A DNA stretch of 64,000 nt from Actinomycetes bacterium (GCA_023429565.1 JAEZDJ010000088.1:1-64000), one strand, 5' to 3'. Shown: positions 1-9,900, counted from the stretch's first letter. A program made the numbers and translations. Notes: generated by a model not told the origin, from the sequence alone.

Positions 1-830
1 CGATGCCAGGCTATGCCGAACTTCCAAGGCAAACCGTCAAAGGGAATGGAACGCACAGGAGCGTCGCTGTCGGCGAACAGTTCCGAAAAGAGGTCAGCGA
101 CGCTCGGTGCGGTAAATGACGCAAATCCCGGTCTCATGGCATACCGGTAGAGGTGGATCATCTCCGAGAAGGTGTCGAGCGCAGCGAAAGACACCCCTTG
201 GGAGCTTCCTGCCGTCACCAGCTCAGCGTAGTTTTTGAAGGTGGATCCGACAACTCCCACATGATATCCTCGAAGGTCGTCGATTCGAAGAACCTCTTCG
301 CGGGCGAGCGGATCCTTGGCGCTCACCCATACGCTGCGATTCGCCGAGTACAGTTCCACCGTCTCGAAATCCTCGTGATAGGGATACACGTCGAGCGCAA
401 GCGAGTACATGCCGCCCAAGAGCCCCTCGTCACATCTCAGGTCGGGCACCTCATCGCACGTGATCTTGGCCTGAGGATGCGCAAGTTCGAACTCCTTCAG
501 CACGCCAAGTCCCAAAAATCCCATGGTGCCGATGGCGGCACCGAGGCTTATGACGCCCCGTTCTCCGATGTCAATCCTCCGGAACTCCTGCAACAGGCCA
601 TGCCGTTCCTGCTCCTGCTGCGCCGTATAGGCAAAGAAGGCGTCGCCATAGCGCGTGGGAACGCAGGAAGGCGCCGCCTTGTCGCAAAAGAGCGGGACGC
701 CAAGCTCATGCTCCAGAGACTCGAGCGATTTGAGAAGGCCCTGCCGGGACAACGGTATCGAGCGCGCGGCCTCATGCGCGTTCCGCGTCTCATACATCGC
801 ACGGAAATATTGGAGCTGGTGGTCGTTCAT
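1..830 (-). CDS. LysR-family transcriptional regulator (partial, 3' end outside window)
   Basis: The frame reads from an ATG at 830 to the window edge, giving about 276 residues without the C-terminus. The N-terminus (MNDHQLQYFRAMYETRN) is a LysR winged helix-turn-helix with the usual LESLEHELGVPLF recognition stretch. The effector domain follows from about residue 90. GAGGGGAACGTG before the ATG is an acceptable ribosome binding site. The gene is divergent from the Tat flavoprotein at 1063, across 232 bases, so it probably controls that gene in response to the enzyme's substrate. The effector cannot be inferred from what is visible. Confidence 0.85.
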   Translation of the reverse strand, partial: MNDHQLQYFRAMYETRNAHEAARSIPLSRQGLLKSLESLEHELGVPLFCDKAAPSCVPTRYGDAFFAYTAQQEQERHGLLQEFRRIDIGERGVISLGAAIGTMGFLGLGVLKEFELAHPQAKITCDEVPDLRCDEGLLGGMYSLALDVYPYHEDFETVELYSANRSVWVSAKDPLAREEVLRIDDLRGYHVGVVGSTFKNYAELVTAGSSQGVSFAALDTFSEMIHLYRYAMRPGFASFTAPSVADLFSELFADSDAPVRSIPFDGLPWKFGIAWH

Positions 831-1062
831 CACGTTCCCCTCGCCACTCGATCAAGCTTCCTCCCCGGAGCCGACAATGCCGATCATACCATAGAGCACA
901 CCCGCCGCGGTCCGACCCTTTGCGCAGTAACAAATGCTTACGCAGCCGTAACCATTTGTGCGCGCTGGCGCGTTGCGGCGGCATCCCGGTCGCAGCTACC
1001 ATGCGACGCAGGGATCAAACCCAACAAGGGTGAGAGCCGGAAAATCGACCAAGGAGGGAACT

Positions 1063-2733
1063 ATGGGAAAGGACCTATCGGGGGAAGGGAACAACCTGTC
1101 ACGGCGAGGGTTTCTGACCGGCATCGCCGTCACGGGGGCCGCGGCTGCGCTCACAGGGCTTGCGGGCTGCGCCCCAAGCAACAAGAGCGCCGCGGCAAAC
1201 GAACCCACAGGGTCAACGTCGAGCCAGACCACAGAAGCATGGACGATCGAGGAACTGCCCGAGCCGAGCGAAACCGTCAGCTGCGAGGTCTGCGTCGTCG
1301 GAGGCGGCGGAACGGGACTTGCGGCGGCAATTCAGGCCCAACAACTCGGCCTTGATGTCGTGATGCTCGAGAAAAAGGGCGCAACCGGCGGCTCTTTCAT
1401 CGGATCTGAGGGGCTGTTCGCCGTGGGCTCCCATTGGCAGGAGGCCGCAGGCATCGACTATTCCATCGACGAGCTGGCCGAAGCATGCTTTGACTACCAT
1501 CACTGGATCGTAAGTCCCGCACAGTACAAAAACTTCTTCAAGCATACCGCGAAAACCATCACGTGGCTCGAGGACCTGGGCGTCGAGTTCGACCACGTTC
1601 AAAGCCTCGGCGATTCCCCCGAAGCATGGCATGTCTACAAGGGCTTGGGGTCCGAGGGTACGGGCGTCACCTTCATGAAATCGTTTGGCGCAGCAGCGAC
1701 CTCGCTCGACGTCCCCATGGAACTGGAATGCTCAGGCAAGAAGGTCCTCATGGAAGACGGCAAGGTGGTCGGCGTGCTCGCCCAGCGTGCGGACGACACG
1801 GTGGTCAAGATCGAATGCCAGGCCGTCGTCGTCGGAACGGGAGGATGGGCCAACAACAGCTCGCTCATCCATGAGCTGAACGGCGCCGATCCCGACCGCG
1901 TGGTCGCCTCAGGCATGGACGGCCGCGACGGAGACGGCCTCAAGATGCTCAAGGACGCCGGCGGTGCGCTCGCCTTGGGCTCCGGCACCATGGCGACGTA
2001 TGGCCCCATCCTCCCCGGCACCACCTACGGGACAGAGCTGCAAGCGGCCACGTCCCTTGAGCCCCACCTCTGGGTTAACGAACGCTGCGAGCGGTTCGTG
2101 CGTGAGGACATGTTCCTCAAGAACTTCGCCTACGCCGGCAACGCGGTCCATAACCAGAAGCGCGCGTTCACGATCTGCAACCAGGAGATTATCGACCAGT
2201 ACACCAAAGTCGGCGGAGACGTCGGCGTGGGCGTGTACGTCGTGGCGGGCCAGCCCATGGCCGATCTGGCAGAAAGCTTCCCCAAGCTCCTCGATTCGAA
2301 AAACGACCACGTGTTCCAAGGAGACTCGATTGCCGAACTCGCAACAGCCGCAGGACTCGATCCCGCCGCGCTCCAAGCGACCGTGGAGGCCTACAACGCC
2401 ACCTGCGCGAGCGGCGTGGACACGGAGTTCTTCAAGCCTGCCGCCTACCTCAGGCCGCTCTCGTCTGGCCCGTACTACGCCTTCGAGGTGTTCAACGGTT
2501 ATTTCTGCACCGTTGGAGGGATAAGCGTCTCTCCGAACACGGAAGTCATGGACGAGGAGAAGAACACCATCCCCGGCCTCTTCGCTGGCGGATGCGACGC
2601 GGGCGGCCTCTACGGGGACACCTACGACGTTGCGTACTGTCCCGGGTCATGCGCTTCATGGGCAGTCAACTCAGGCCGCCTCGCCGCACAGCAGGCAGCT
2701 CGCTACCTGGGCAAAGAAATCGGCGAACTCTGA
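1063..2733 (+). CDS. Tat-exported FAD-dependent reductase (fumarate reductase/flavocytochrome c family), lipoprotein
   Basis: This 556-residue flavoprotein starts at the ATG 6 bases after AAGGAGG. Residues 11-36 form a Tat signal (SRRGFLTG) that ends in a lipobox with Cys36, so the protein is probably exported folded and lipid-anchored. A Rossmann motif (VVGGGGTGLAAA, about residues 78-89, with Glu103) binds FAD. The C-terminal GCDAGGLYG and ACAxW-like stretch is typical of the fumarate/urocanate/3-ketosteroid reductase superfamily. No FMN-binding or haem domain is present, so electrons must come from a separate partner. Such reductases occur in many copies in Eggerthellaceae with different organic electron acceptors; the acceptor here is unknown. 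The divergent LysR gene suggests substrate-induced expression. Confidence 0.88.
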   Translation: MGKDLSGEGNNLSRRGFLTGIAVTGAAAALTGLAGCAPSNKSAAANEPTGSTSSQTTEAWTIEELPEPSETVSCEVCVVGGGGTGLAAAIQAQQLGLDVVMLEKKGATGGSFIGSEGLFAVGSHWQEAAGIDYSIDELAEACFDYHHWIVSPAQYKNFFKHTAKTITWLEDLGVEFDHVQSLGDSPEAWHVYKGLGSEGTGVTFMKSFGAAATSLDVPMELECSGKKVLMEDGKVVGVLAQRADDTVVKIECQAVVVGTGGWANNSSLIHELNGADPDRVVASGMDGRDGDGLKMLKDAGGALALGSGTMATYGPILPGTTYGTELQAATSLEPHLWVNERCERFVREDMFLKNFAYAGNAVHNQKRAFTICNQEIIDQYTKVGGDVGVGVYVVAGQPMADLAESFPKLLDSKNDHVFQGDSIAELATAAGLDPAALQATVEAYNATCASGVDTEFFKPAAYLRPLSSGPYYAFEVFNGYFCTVGGISVSPNTEVMDEEKNTIPGLFAGGCDAGGLYGDTYDVAYCPGSCASWAVNSGRLAAQQAARYLGKEIGEL

Positions 2734-2743
2734 CATCACCCTG

Positions 2744-2780
2744 CCGGACGGCCGTCCTCCCTTCCCTCCCGGCCGTCCGG
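2744..2780 (+). terminator. hairpin after the flavoprotein gene
   Basis: An 11-base perfect inverted repeat (CCGGACGGCCG at 2744-2754 and its complement at 2770-2780) starts 10 bases after the stop codon. There is no T run, so termination may rely on the GC-rich stem alone. It lies between convergent genes and could act in both directions. Confidence 0.55.
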
Positions 2781-2790
2781 TTCATGGATC

Positions 2791-2821
2791 GCTCCGGCCT
2801 CGCACTATGCGGGGCCGGAGC
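2791..2821. terminator. second hairpin between convergent flavoprotein and trpA
   Basis: A 9-base perfect inverted repeat (GCTCCGGCC at 2791-2799 and its complement at 2813-2821) lies 19 bases beyond the trpA stop. It is placed to end the trp operon on the minus strand. It has no clear T run. Confidence 0.4.
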
Positions 2822-2840
2822 CTTTGCTTCGCTCCTCGCC

Positions 2841-3620
2841 TCAGGCTTCCCCTTGCAAAGCGGCCTTCATCCCACAAACGAAATCAGCGACATCAGGCAC
2901 GCTGTCGCGCCCTTTTTCGGCGACGATACGGACGATGGCGGAACCCACGATGGCGCCGTCGCTCACTCCCGCCATCTCCGCCGCCTGTTCGGGCGTGGAA
3001 ATGCCAAACCCAACCGCCACAGGAAGATTCGTGCTTTCCCGCACCTGTCTGACCATCGCGCCGATGTCTGTCGTTATCGTAGACCGCGTGCCGGTGACTC
3101 CCAGCGAGCTGACGCAGTAGACAAAGCCGCTCGCCTCACGCGCGATCATGGCAGTCCGGTCGTGAGAAGTCGGAGCGATCAAGCTTATCAGGTCGATGCC
3201 ATGAGCTTTGCAGAAGGGATCAAACTCTTCCTTCTCCTCAAACGGCACGTCAGGCAGGATGAGCGCATCCATGTCAAACCGCTCCATACGCGCAAGGAAC
3301 CGATCGATTCCATAGGAATAGACCACGTTGGCGTACGTCATGAACGCCAGGGGAACCGACACCTCGCGCCGGACGACCTCCACCATGTCGAACACTTGGT
3401 CCGTCGTCACCCCGCCGGCGAGGGCACGGAGATTCGCCTCCTGGATGGTGGGTCCCTCTGCCGTCGGATCGGAAAAAGGAATCCCCAGTTCTATGAGATC
3501 AGCCCCCGCGTCCGCCATAGCTCGCACCAGGGCAGCCGTCGTTTCAAGGTCAGGGTCCCCGCAGGTGATGAAGGGAATGAATGCCTTTCCGCTTGCAAAG
3601 GCTTCGCGCGTCCTACTCAT
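2841..3620 (-). CDS. trpA: tryptophan synthase alpha subunit
   Basis: TrpA cleaves indole-3-glycerol phosphate to indole and glyceraldehyde 3-phosphate and passes the indole to TrpB. The 259-residue product has the family motif [14 protein letters not shown], with the catalytic Glu and Asp, and the phosphate-binding GFGIS loop. I chose the ATG at 3620 ([14 protein letters not shown]). It overlaps the end of trpB by 8 bases and follows GGGGGAGGACATCA. The longer open frame adds 12 residues unlike the family. It is the last gene of trpEGDCFBA. Confidence 0.96.
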   Translation of the reverse strand: MSRTREAFASGKAFIPFITCGDPDLETTAALVRAMADAGADLIELGIPFSDPTAEGPTIQEANLRALAGGVTTDQVFDMVEVVRREVSVPLAFMTYANVVYSYGIDRFLARMERFDMDALILPDVPFEEKEEFDPFCKAHGIDLISLIAPTSHDRTAMIAREASGFVYCVSSLGVTGTRSTITTDIGAMVRQVRESTNLPVAVGFGISTPEQAAEMAGVSDGAIVGSAIVRIVAEKGRDSVPDVADFVCGMKAALQGEA

Positions 3621-4797
3621 TGATGTCCTCCCCCCGGTAGCGGGCGATGGCGGCACAGTCCTTGTCGCCCCTTCCTGATATGGTCACGACGATGCTCTGA
3701 TCAGGCTTCATCTGCGGAGCGATCCGCATGGCATGGTGCACGGCATGCGCGCTCTCAATCGCGGGAATGATGCCCTCGATGCGCGAGAGGTATTCGAAAG
3801 CCCGCACCGCCTCATCGTCGGTCACCGGAACGTACTGCGCTCGCCCGATGTCATGCAGATGGGCGTGCTCAGGCCCGATCCCCGGATAGTCAAGGCCCGC
3901 GCTGATGGAATACACGGGTGCGATCTGCCCGTACTCATCTTGGCAGAAATAACTCTTCATGCCATGGAAGATGCCGCTGCGCCCCGTCGCGATGGTCGCC
4001 GCCGTCTCGAACGTGTCGATCCCCCGTCCCGCGGCCTCGCATCCGATGAGGGCAACGTCCTCGTCTCCGATGAAATGATAGAACGAGCCGATGGCGTTCG
4101 ACCCACCGCCCACACAGGCGATGACGGCATCGGGCAAACGGCCTTCCTGTTGCAGATGCTGCTGCCTGATCTCACGCGAGATGACCGCCTGGAAGTCACG
4201 CACGATGGTGGGAAAGGGATGCGGCCCCATCACCGATCCCAACACATAGTGGGTGTCCGCTATGCGCTTCGTCCATTCACGGAACGTCTCGCTCACCGCA
4301 TCCTTCAGCGTGCCGGTGCCGCTGTCGACCGGACGGACCTCCGAGCCCAGCAGACGCATGCGATAGACGTTGAGGGCCTGGCGCTCCATGTCCTCGCGTC
4401 CCATGTAGACGACGCATTCCATGTTCATGAGCGCCGCCACCGTCGCCGTGGCCACGCCGTGCTGGCCGGCACCGGTCTCAGCGATGACGCGGGTCTTGCC
4501 CATCTTTTTGGCAAGCAGCATCTGGCCCAGCACGTTGTTGATCTTGTGCGCCCCCGTGTGGTTGAGATCCTCGCGTTTGAGATACACTTTCGCGCCGCCA
4601 AGGTCTTCCGTCATATGCGATGCATAGTACAGAAGGCTGGGCCGTCCGGCATAGCCATTGAGCAGTTCCGTCAGTTCCGCATTGAACTCCGGATCGTTTT
4701 TGTAATGGTCATACGCCTCGTCAAGTTCAATCACTGCGTTCATCAGGGTTTCAGGAATGAACTGCCCGCCGTGCTCACCAAATCTCCCTTTCGACAT
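3613..4797 (-). CDS. trpB: tryptophan synthase beta subunit
   Basis: TrpB joins indole and serine to make tryptophan using PLP. The PLP lysine lies in [10 protein letters not shown], and the phosphate-binding GGGSNAIG and the [12 protein letters not shown] stretch are present. The start at 4797 ([13 protein letters not shown]) matches the family N-terminus and follows AAGGGAGAG by 5 bases. An upstream in-frame ATG at 4818 overlaps the trpF stop as ATGA and would add 7 residues; either is possible. The product is 394 residues, a normal length. It is the penultimate gene of the operon. Confidence 0.97.
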   Translation of the reverse strand: MSKGRFGEHGGQFIPETLMNAVIELDEAYDHYKNDPEFNAELTELLNGYAGRPSLLYYASHMTEDLGGAKVYLKREDLNHTGAHKINNVLGQMLLAKKMGKTRVIAETGAGQHGVATATVAALMNMECVVYMGREDMERQALNVYRMRLLGSEVRPVDSGTGTLKDAVSETFREWTKRIADTHYVLGSVMGPHPFPTIVRDFQAVISREIRQQHLQQEGRLPDAVIACVGGGSNAIGSFYHFIGDEDVALIGCEAAGRGIDTFETAATIATGRSGIFHGMKSYFCQDEYGQIAPVYSISAGLDYPGIGPEHAHLHDIGRAQYVPVTDDEAVRAFEYLSRIEGIIPAIESAHAVHHAMRIAPQMKPDQSIVVTISGRGDKDCAAIARYRGEDINE

Positions 4798-4814
4798 CGT
4801 CTCTCCCTTCGGTT

Positions 4815-5531
4815 TCATCGATCGGCGTCCTTTCCGGGTTTCCCCACCGCCGCGCTGCGGACGGCCTCGATTGCCGCACGCATCTTCTCAGGATCCTTCG
4901 CTCCGTCCGTCTCCACCCCTGTGCTCATGTCAACCGCAAACGGGCGAAGCTCCCGAAGGGCCGCGCCCACGTTGTCAGAGCTCAAGCCTCCCGCAAGGAA
5001 GAAGGGACGCTCCAACCGCCTTGCACGCGGCCAGTCAAACGTGCGGCCCGTGCCTCCCCGTCCTGCATCGAGCAGGACAAGGTCAGCACCGGACTTCTCC
5101 GCCTGCGCCAGTGCATGATCGTCATCCATGCTGAACGCCTTGACGATGGGCGCGGCAACCTCGCGGCGCAACGCGGCGACGAACGCCTCGTCCTCATGCC
5201 CATGCAGCTGCACCACGCGCACAATGCCGCGTCGAACGGCGGATGTCACCTCCGCCAGAGAGGCGTCCACGAACACGCCGACAGGCGTTATCCGCTCGTC
5301 AAGCGCCCCCGCAAGGGTCTCTGCCCGATCGAAGGTCACAAACCGTTTGCTCCCAGGAGCGAACACGAATCCCACATAGTCGGGCAGGAGATGGTTTGCT
5401 GCAGCCACATCGGCCTGCGTGCGCAGCCCGCATATCTTGATCCTCGTTCCCTGGCCTGTCGGCCTGCCTTCGGTCTCCTTACAAGCCTTCCCCTCCCTTT
5501 CGCCGGGATGGGTATCGCGCGGCACCCTCAT
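4815..5531 (-). CDS. trpF: phosphoribosylanthranilate isomerase
   Basis: TrpF converts N-(5-phosphoribosyl)anthranilate to the CdRP intermediate, the third step of tryptophan synthesis. The barrel shows the catalytic IKICGL near residue 30, [23 protein letters not shown] and the phosphate loop [11 protein letters not shown]. The ATG at 5531 overlaps the trpC stop as ATGA, which argues for translational coupling. With this start the protein has about 28 extra charged residues before the family's usual N-terminus (KICG). The real start could be internal, but no better-placed start codon is obvious. The product is 238 residues. Confidence 0.93.
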   Translation of the reverse strand: MRVPRDTHPGEREGKACKETEGRPTGQGTRIKICGLRTQADVAAANHLLPDYVGFVFAPGSKRFVTFDRAETLAGALDERITPVGVFVDASLAEVTSAVRRGIVRVVQLHGHEDEAFVAALRREVAAPIVKAFSMDDDHALAQAEKSGADLVLLDAGRGGTGRTFDWPRARRLERPFFLAGGLSSDNVGAALRELRPFAVDMSTGVETDGAKDPEKMRAAIEAVRSAAVGKPGKDADR

Positions 5532-6337
5532 GAACCATCGCCCCCTCTCTGCCATTCTTTCAGCAGAGCTCCTTTGTCTTTAGCTCTCATCAAAGCCTCT
5601 CCCACCAGAACGGCATCGATGCCAGCGTCGTGGAGCAGCGCGACGTCCCGAGCGGTGTGCACGCCCGACTCGGCGACGAACACGGTGTCGTCGGGAACCG
5701 ATGCGCGAAGATGAATGCTGTTCTGAAAGTCGACGGTAAAGTCCTTCAGGTTGCGGTTGTTCACGCCGATGACCCGCGCGCCAGCCGCACGCGCCAGGCG
5801 CGTCTCGTGAAGGTCATGAGCCTCGACAAGAGCGGACATGCCCAGCTCGTCGCACAGGCGGAGATACGATTTCAGCGTCTTTTCGTCAAGCAGCGCGCAG
5901 ATGAGCAGCACAGCCTCAGCGCCATAGGCCCTTGCCTCGACAATCTGATAAGGGCTCACCACAAAATCCTTGCGCAACACGGGAATGGCAACATGCGAGG
6001 CCACCGCTTGCAGGTCCTCAAGAGTGCCCAGGAACGCTTCCGGCTCCGTCAAAACGGATACGGCCGCTGCCCCCGCCTCCTCGTAGGCACGGGCGGTCTC
6101 GACGGGTCGATAGTCAGGCTCGATCAGCCCTTTCGAAGGGGAAGCCTTCTTGCATTCGCAGATGAAGGACAAGCCCTCGCCGGAAAGAGACTCTTCGAAG
6201 CGGAACGGCTCAGCGGCGTCAGCCGCCTCGGCGCGCTCTCTCAGGTCGGCAAAGGGAAGCCGCGCTTCGGCTTCGGTCGCCCGTCTGCGCGAGGAGGCCG
6301 CCATGCGCTCGAGGATGTTGCGATACGCCTCAGCCAT
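5528..6337 (-). CDS. trpC: indole-3-glycerol phosphate synthase
   Basis: TrpC closes the indole ring to give indole-3-glycerol phosphate. Recognisable are FICECKKASPSKG (substrate-binding lysine region), VLRKDFVV with the catalytic lysine, EAHDLHE, IGVNNRNLKDF and ESGVHTARDV. At 269 residues the length is normal. The start lies 6 bases after the trpD stop with GGAG just before it, and the end overlaps trpF by 4 bases. In this operon trpC and trpF are separate genes, unlike the fused enterobacterial form. Confidence 0.96.
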   Translation of the reverse strand: MAEAYRNILERMAASSRRRATEAEARLPFADLRERAEAADAAEPFRFEESLSGEGLSFICECKKASPSKGLIEPDYRPVETARAYEEAGAAAVSVLTEPEAFLGTLEDLQAVASHVAIPVLRKDFVVSPYQIVEARAYGAEAVLLICALLDEKTLKSYLRLCDELGMSALVEAHDLHETRLARAAGARVIGVNNRNLKDFTVDFQNSIHLRASVPDDTVFVAESGVHTARDVALLHDAGIDAVLVGEALMRAKDKGALLKEWQRGGDGS

Positions 6338-6343
6338 CTCTCC

Positions 6344-7381
6344 TTACCGCCCGTCCATCGGAACGGCGGCCTGCGATGCCGTCTTGAACTCCTCAAGCTT
6401 TCGCAACGCATCGCCACCGTCAATGAGAGCCGCAGCCTTGACGACACCCTCCGACAGGCTGGCGGCGGCACCGCCCACGTACAGACCGGCGCCGGCATTC
6501 AGCAGCACGGTGTCGCGGCGAGCACCGCGCTCCCCTTGCAGAATCGAACAGGTGATCAGCGCGTTCTCCTGGGGGTCGCCGCCTTCCAGATCTTCCTTTT
6601 CGCACGGATCCATGCCAAAGCCCGCGGCATCCAGTTCATACGTCCTGGCGCCGTCGTCGTCAAATTCGCATACCATCGTCGTTCCCGCAGTCGACAGCTC
6701 ATCGAGCCCCACACGTCCGTGGACCACCATGCCGCGGCGCACCCCCAGTTTCGCAAGGACCCGCGCAACCGGCTCCACCAGAAGCGGATCGTAGACCCCC
6801 AGCACCATGGAATCTGGGTTCGCTGGGTTGGTCAGGGGACCGAGGATGTTGAACACCGTGCGTATGCCAAGCTCCTTCCGGATGGGACCGACATAGCGCA
6901 TGGCCGTGTGGTAGCGCTGGGCGAAGAGAAAACAGATGCCCACTTGGTCCAAAAGGCGAACAGCCTGTCCGGGATCGATGGAAATGTTCACTCCGAGCGC
7001 CTCGAGACAGTCGGCGGTGCCCGACCGGCTCGAGGCCGCCCTGTTGCCATGCTTGGCCACCTTAACACCGCCGGCAGCGATCACCAGCGCGGCCGTGGTC
7101 GAGATGTTGAACGAACGAGATCCGTCGCCGCCCGTCCCCACGATGTCGAGAACCTCGCCCTGAAAGGGCACGGGAACGGCATGGCTGCGCATGGCAGCAG
7201 CGCACCCGCAGATCTCGTCGATGGTTTCCGCACGGGTGCTCTTCGTGGAGAGCGCAGCCAGAAACGCCGACGTCTGGATATCGGTCGTCTCGCCCTCCAT
7301 GATCTCATCGATGACGGCATAGGCCTCGTCATACGTGAGATCCTTCTTGTCGACAAGTTTAAAGATTGCTTCTCTGATCAT
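6344..7381 (-). CDS. trpD: anthranilate phosphoribosyltransferase
   Basis: TrpD attaches phosphoribosyl from PRPP to anthranilate. The glycine-rich PRPP/anthranilate site [15 protein letters not shown] and [12 protein letters not shown] are intact. The 345-residue length is normal and the protein is not fused to TrpG. It lies 46 bases after trpG in the operon. Confidence 0.97.
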   Translation of the reverse strand: MIREAIFKLVDKKDLTYDEAYAVIDEIMEGETTDIQTSAFLAALSTKSTRAETIDEICGCAAAMRSHAVPVPFQGEVLDIVGTGGDGSRSFNISTTAALVIAAGGVKVAKHGNRAASSRSGTADCLEALGVNISIDPGQAVRLLDQVGICFLFAQRYHTAMRYVGPIRKELGIRTVFNILGPLTNPANPDSMVLGVYDPLLVEPVARVLAKLGVRRGMVVHGRVGLDELSTAGTTMVCEFDDDGARTYELDAAGFGMDPCEKEDLEGGDPQENALITCSILQGERGARRDTVLLNAGAGLYVGGAAASLSEGVVKAAALIDGGDALRKLEEFKTASQAAVPMDGR

Positions 7382-7427
7382 TGCCGTAGTTCCTTCCCTC
7401 TGTCTTCGTTTTCGTAGTCAACGTGCT

Positions 7428-7994
7428 TCAACGGGCAAGAAAGTTCGCGAGCATGGCGGCACCGTCGGACGTCATGATTGACTCAGGATGAAACTGCAGT
7501 CCGAACACGGGATAATCGACATGCTGAACCGCCATGACCTCACCGTCCTCAGCACGGGCGGTGACCCTCAGGCACGCCGGCACCGTGGATTCGTCGACCG
7601 CGAGAGAATGGTACCGAGCGACCGTGACCTGCGCGGGCAGACCGGCGAACAGCGGACAGGAGGAATCGAGGGCCGCCGTCGATTGCTTGCCGTGCATGAG
7701 GGTATGGGCGTGGCCGACCGTCGCGCCGAACGCCTGGCAGATGGCCTGATGCCCAAGGCACACGCCCAAGAGGGGAACCCGTCCCGCGAAGAAGGACGCC
7801 GCCTCCACGCAGATGCCAGCTTCGGCCGGATATCCGGGACCGGGACTCATGATGATCCGGTCGGGAGCGAGCGATGCCAAGCCCTGCACGTCCAGCGCAT
7901 CGTTGCGCACCACCGTGACGTCGGGATCAAGGTTCCCCACCATCTGGTAAAGGTTGTACGAGAAGCTGTCGTAGTTGTCGATGAGCACGATCAT
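7428..7994 (-). CDS. trpG: anthranilate synthase component II (glutamine amidotransferase)
   Basis: TrpG supplies ammonia from glutamine to TrpE. The class I amidotransferase triad is visible: nucleophile Cys in GVCLGHQAI, and His and Glu in QFHPES near the C-terminus. The PGPGYP oxyanion loop is present. The 188 residues are the normal length for an unfused TrpG. Its ATG overlaps the trpE stop by 4 bases, so the two subunits are probably translationally coupled. Confidence 0.97.
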   Translation of the reverse strand: MIVLIDNYDSFSYNLYQMVGNLDPDVTVVRNDALDVQGLASLAPDRIIMSPGPGYPAEAGICVEAASFFAGRVPLLGVCLGHQAICQAFGATVGHAHTLMHGKQSTAALDSSCPLFAGLPAQVTVARYHSLAVDESTVPACLRVTARAEDGEVMAVQHVDYPVFGLQFHPESIMTSDGAAMLANFLAR

Positions 7995-9553
7995 CGCTGG
8001 CCTCCTTTCAGGGCAGGTGCGGCAGATGCCGGCTGCGCGTCCCCCTTTGAGCGAGGATCACGAGACACGCACGGCGCAGCCGGTTCCTCCTGCAGGGCGG
8101 AAGCCGTGCGCAAGGCGTCAACCACGGCAGCGGCCTTGTTGATGCATTCCTGATTTTCCGAAGCTGGATGGGAGTCGGCCACAATGCCCGCACCGCTCCG
8201 GACGAACACCCTGCCGTTCTTCTTGAAAGCCAGGCGGATGGCAATGCAGGTGTCCAAATTGCCCGTCAGGTCAAGATAGCCGACCGCGCCGCCATAGATG
8301 CCACGCCTGCCCCCCTCGAGATCGTTGATAATCTGGCAGGCGCGGATCTTGGGAGCACCCGAAAGCGTTCCCGCAGGCAGCACGGCCCTGATCGCATCGA
8401 CGGCGTCATGGCTCGCATCAATTTGCCCACGCACCGTGGACCCGATATGCATCACATGGCTGTATCGCAGGATTCGGTGATAGTTTTCCACCTCGACCGT
8501 GCCAAATTCACTGATTTTTCCGATGTCGTTGCGACCCAGATCAACCAACATATTATGCTCGGCCAGCTCCTTCTCGTCCTCAAGCAGAGCTCGCGCGAGA
8601 TCCTCGTCTTCCTCGGGAGTCAGGCCGCGCCGACAGGTACCCGCAAGGGGAAACGTGTGGAGCTCGCCGTTTTCAAGCTTGACGAGCGTTTCGGGCGAGG
8701 CACCCGCCATCTCTATGTCGTCGCTGGAGAAGTAGAACATGTAGGGTGACGGGTTGCTTGTGCGCAGCACGCGGTACGTATCGAGCAAGCTGCCCTCGAA
8801 ATCGGCATCCAGCCGGTTGGAGAGCACAACCTGAAAGATGTCGCCTTCCTTGATGTGTTCTTGGGCACGCTCGACCATATAGCAATACTCGCGCTCGTCG
8901 AACAGGCGGCGCACCGGCGACGTGATGCGCCCCGCCGTCTGCGCAACGGGCTCTCCCTGCTCAATCAGATCGACCATGGCCTGCAGGTCGTCGCATCCCA
9001 ACCGATAGGCATCGTCGATGGATTGTCCATCCAGGGGAATGTTGGCGATGCAGACGATCTTCTGCCGTTGATGGTCAAAGGCAATCACCTTGTCGAACAT
9101 CATCAAGTCAACGTCCTTGAACCCCTCCTCGTCAACCGTATCGAAAACGAGCGTGGGTTCAGCGTATTTCAGATACTCGTAGGAAAAGTAGCCGACAAGC
9201 CCCCCGCAAAACGGAGGCATCCCCTCAAGACGCGGTGCCCGATGCTGCTGGAGGACGGCCCGTATCTCCTCGGCAGGATCGGCATGCGACAACGGTTCCC
9301 CGTCAAGAAAGGTCACACCATCGAGACAAGTTATCTCCAAGGAAGGGTCATAGCCCAGAAACGTGAACCGCCCCCATTGGCCCGAACTCTCCACGCTTTC
9401 CAGCAGGTAGCAGTGGTCTGACACCGCCTTGAGAATGCGCATCACTTCGATGGGCGTGCGAATGTCGGCAAAAAGCTCCCGCGCCAAGGGCAAGCAGCGA
9501 TAGCTTCCCTGCGCCGCGAGAGAACGCGCCTCTTCCAGACTCGGTCGGATCAT
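7991..9553 (-). CDS. trpE: anthranilate synthase component I
   Basis: TrpE makes anthranilate from chorismate and ammonia. The chorismate-binding domain shows FYFSSDDIEMAGASPETLV, HTFPLAGTCRRG, DLGRNDIGK and the C-terminal IRACQIINDLEGGRRGIYGG. The N-terminal feedback region contains LLESVESSG, which includes the LLES tryptophan-binding motif, so feedback inhibition is likely. The product is 520 residues and ends in a Pro/Ala-rich tail of about 35 residues past the usual end; this tail overlaps trpG. It is the first gene of the operon, behind the T-box leader. Confidence 0.96.
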   Translation of the reverse strand: MIRPSLEEARSLAAQGSYRCLPLARELFADIRTPIEVMRILKAVSDHCYLLESVESSGQWGRFTFLGYDPSLEITCLDGVTFLDGEPLSHADPAEEIRAVLQQHRAPRLEGMPPFCGGLVGYFSYEYLKYAEPTLVFDTVDEEGFKDVDLMMFDKVIAFDHQRQKIVCIANIPLDGQSIDDAYRLGCDDLQAMVDLIEQGEPVAQTAGRITSPVRRLFDEREYCYMVERAQEHIKEGDIFQVVLSNRLDADFEGSLLDTYRVLRTSNPSPYMFYFSSDDIEMAGASPETLVKLENGELHTFPLAGTCRRGLTPEEDEDLARALLEDEKELAEHNMLVDLGRNDIGKISEFGTVEVENYHRILRYSHVMHIGSTVRGQIDASHDAVDAIRAVLPAGTLSGAPKIRACQIINDLEGGRRGIYGGAVGYLDLTGNLDTCIAIRLAFKKNGRVFVRSGAGIVADSHPASENQECINKAAAVVDALRTASALQEEPAAPCVSRDPRSKGDAQPASAAPALKGGQR

Positions 9554-9575
9554 CGGGCATCACCTCGTTTCCGGA

Positions 9576-9866
9576 CAATAAAAAAATCGTCCTTGATGTA
9601 TGTGGTTCCTACACATCAAGGACGAATCCGAAAGCGATCCGCGGTGCCACCTTGGTTCGCGAGGCCGAAACTTCGCGCGCTTAGCGAGATGCCAGCACAT
9701 CCCCGACAACTGACGTATGCCTTCACGTCGCGGGATATCCAGATGCATCCGCACCCTTTGCCCCGCGCCCTCAGTGGACCATTTGCCGCCCTGCTACCGC
9801 CCGGATCCCAGCACCCCGGACTCTCTGTGCGCGCTTCAGACGACGTTACTTCCACGTCAACGGTTT
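9576..9866 (-). promoter_or_regulatory. T-box riboswitch leader (Trp specifier) of the trp operon
   Basis: On the minus strand the leader carries the T-box sequence AAGGTGGCACCGCGG at 9653-9639, which pairs with the acceptor end of uncharged tRNA. Upstream is a Stem I-like region with ACAGAGAGTCCGG. The specifier loop reads AAATGGTCCACTGAG, with UGG (Trp) at 9781-9779. A terminator follows (9624-9578). Uncharged tRNA-Trp should favour the antiterminator and switch on trpEGDCFBA. Confidence 0.9.
9578..9624 (-). terminator. T-box-controlled intrinsic terminator
   Basis: On the minus strand a 12-base perfect stem (CGTCCTTGATGT at 9624-9613 and its complement at 9599-9588) is followed by TTTTTTT. 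It lies between the T-box sequence and trpE. Confidence 0.92.
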
Positions 9867-9872
9867 AGTGGA

Positions 9873-9900
9873 AGTGTAACGCGAAAAATTCTGATGTCAA
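9873..9900 (-). promoter_or_regulatory. sigma-70-type promoter of the trp operon
   Basis: On the minus strand a perfect -35 TTGACA (9900-9895) is followed, 16 bases on, by TACACT (9878-9873). Transcription would start near 9866, just before the T-box Stem I. Confidence 0.75.

Noticed and set aside
153..1355. Long plus-strand open frame of 400 codons over the LysR gene and the start of the flavoprotein
   Set aside because: It is the complement of the LysR gene, has no family features and runs into a different frame of the Tat flavoprotein.
5630..7417. 595-codon plus-strand frame over trpC and trpD
   Set aside because: It is antisense to two well-supported trp genes and its composition is that of a shadow frame in high-GC DNA.
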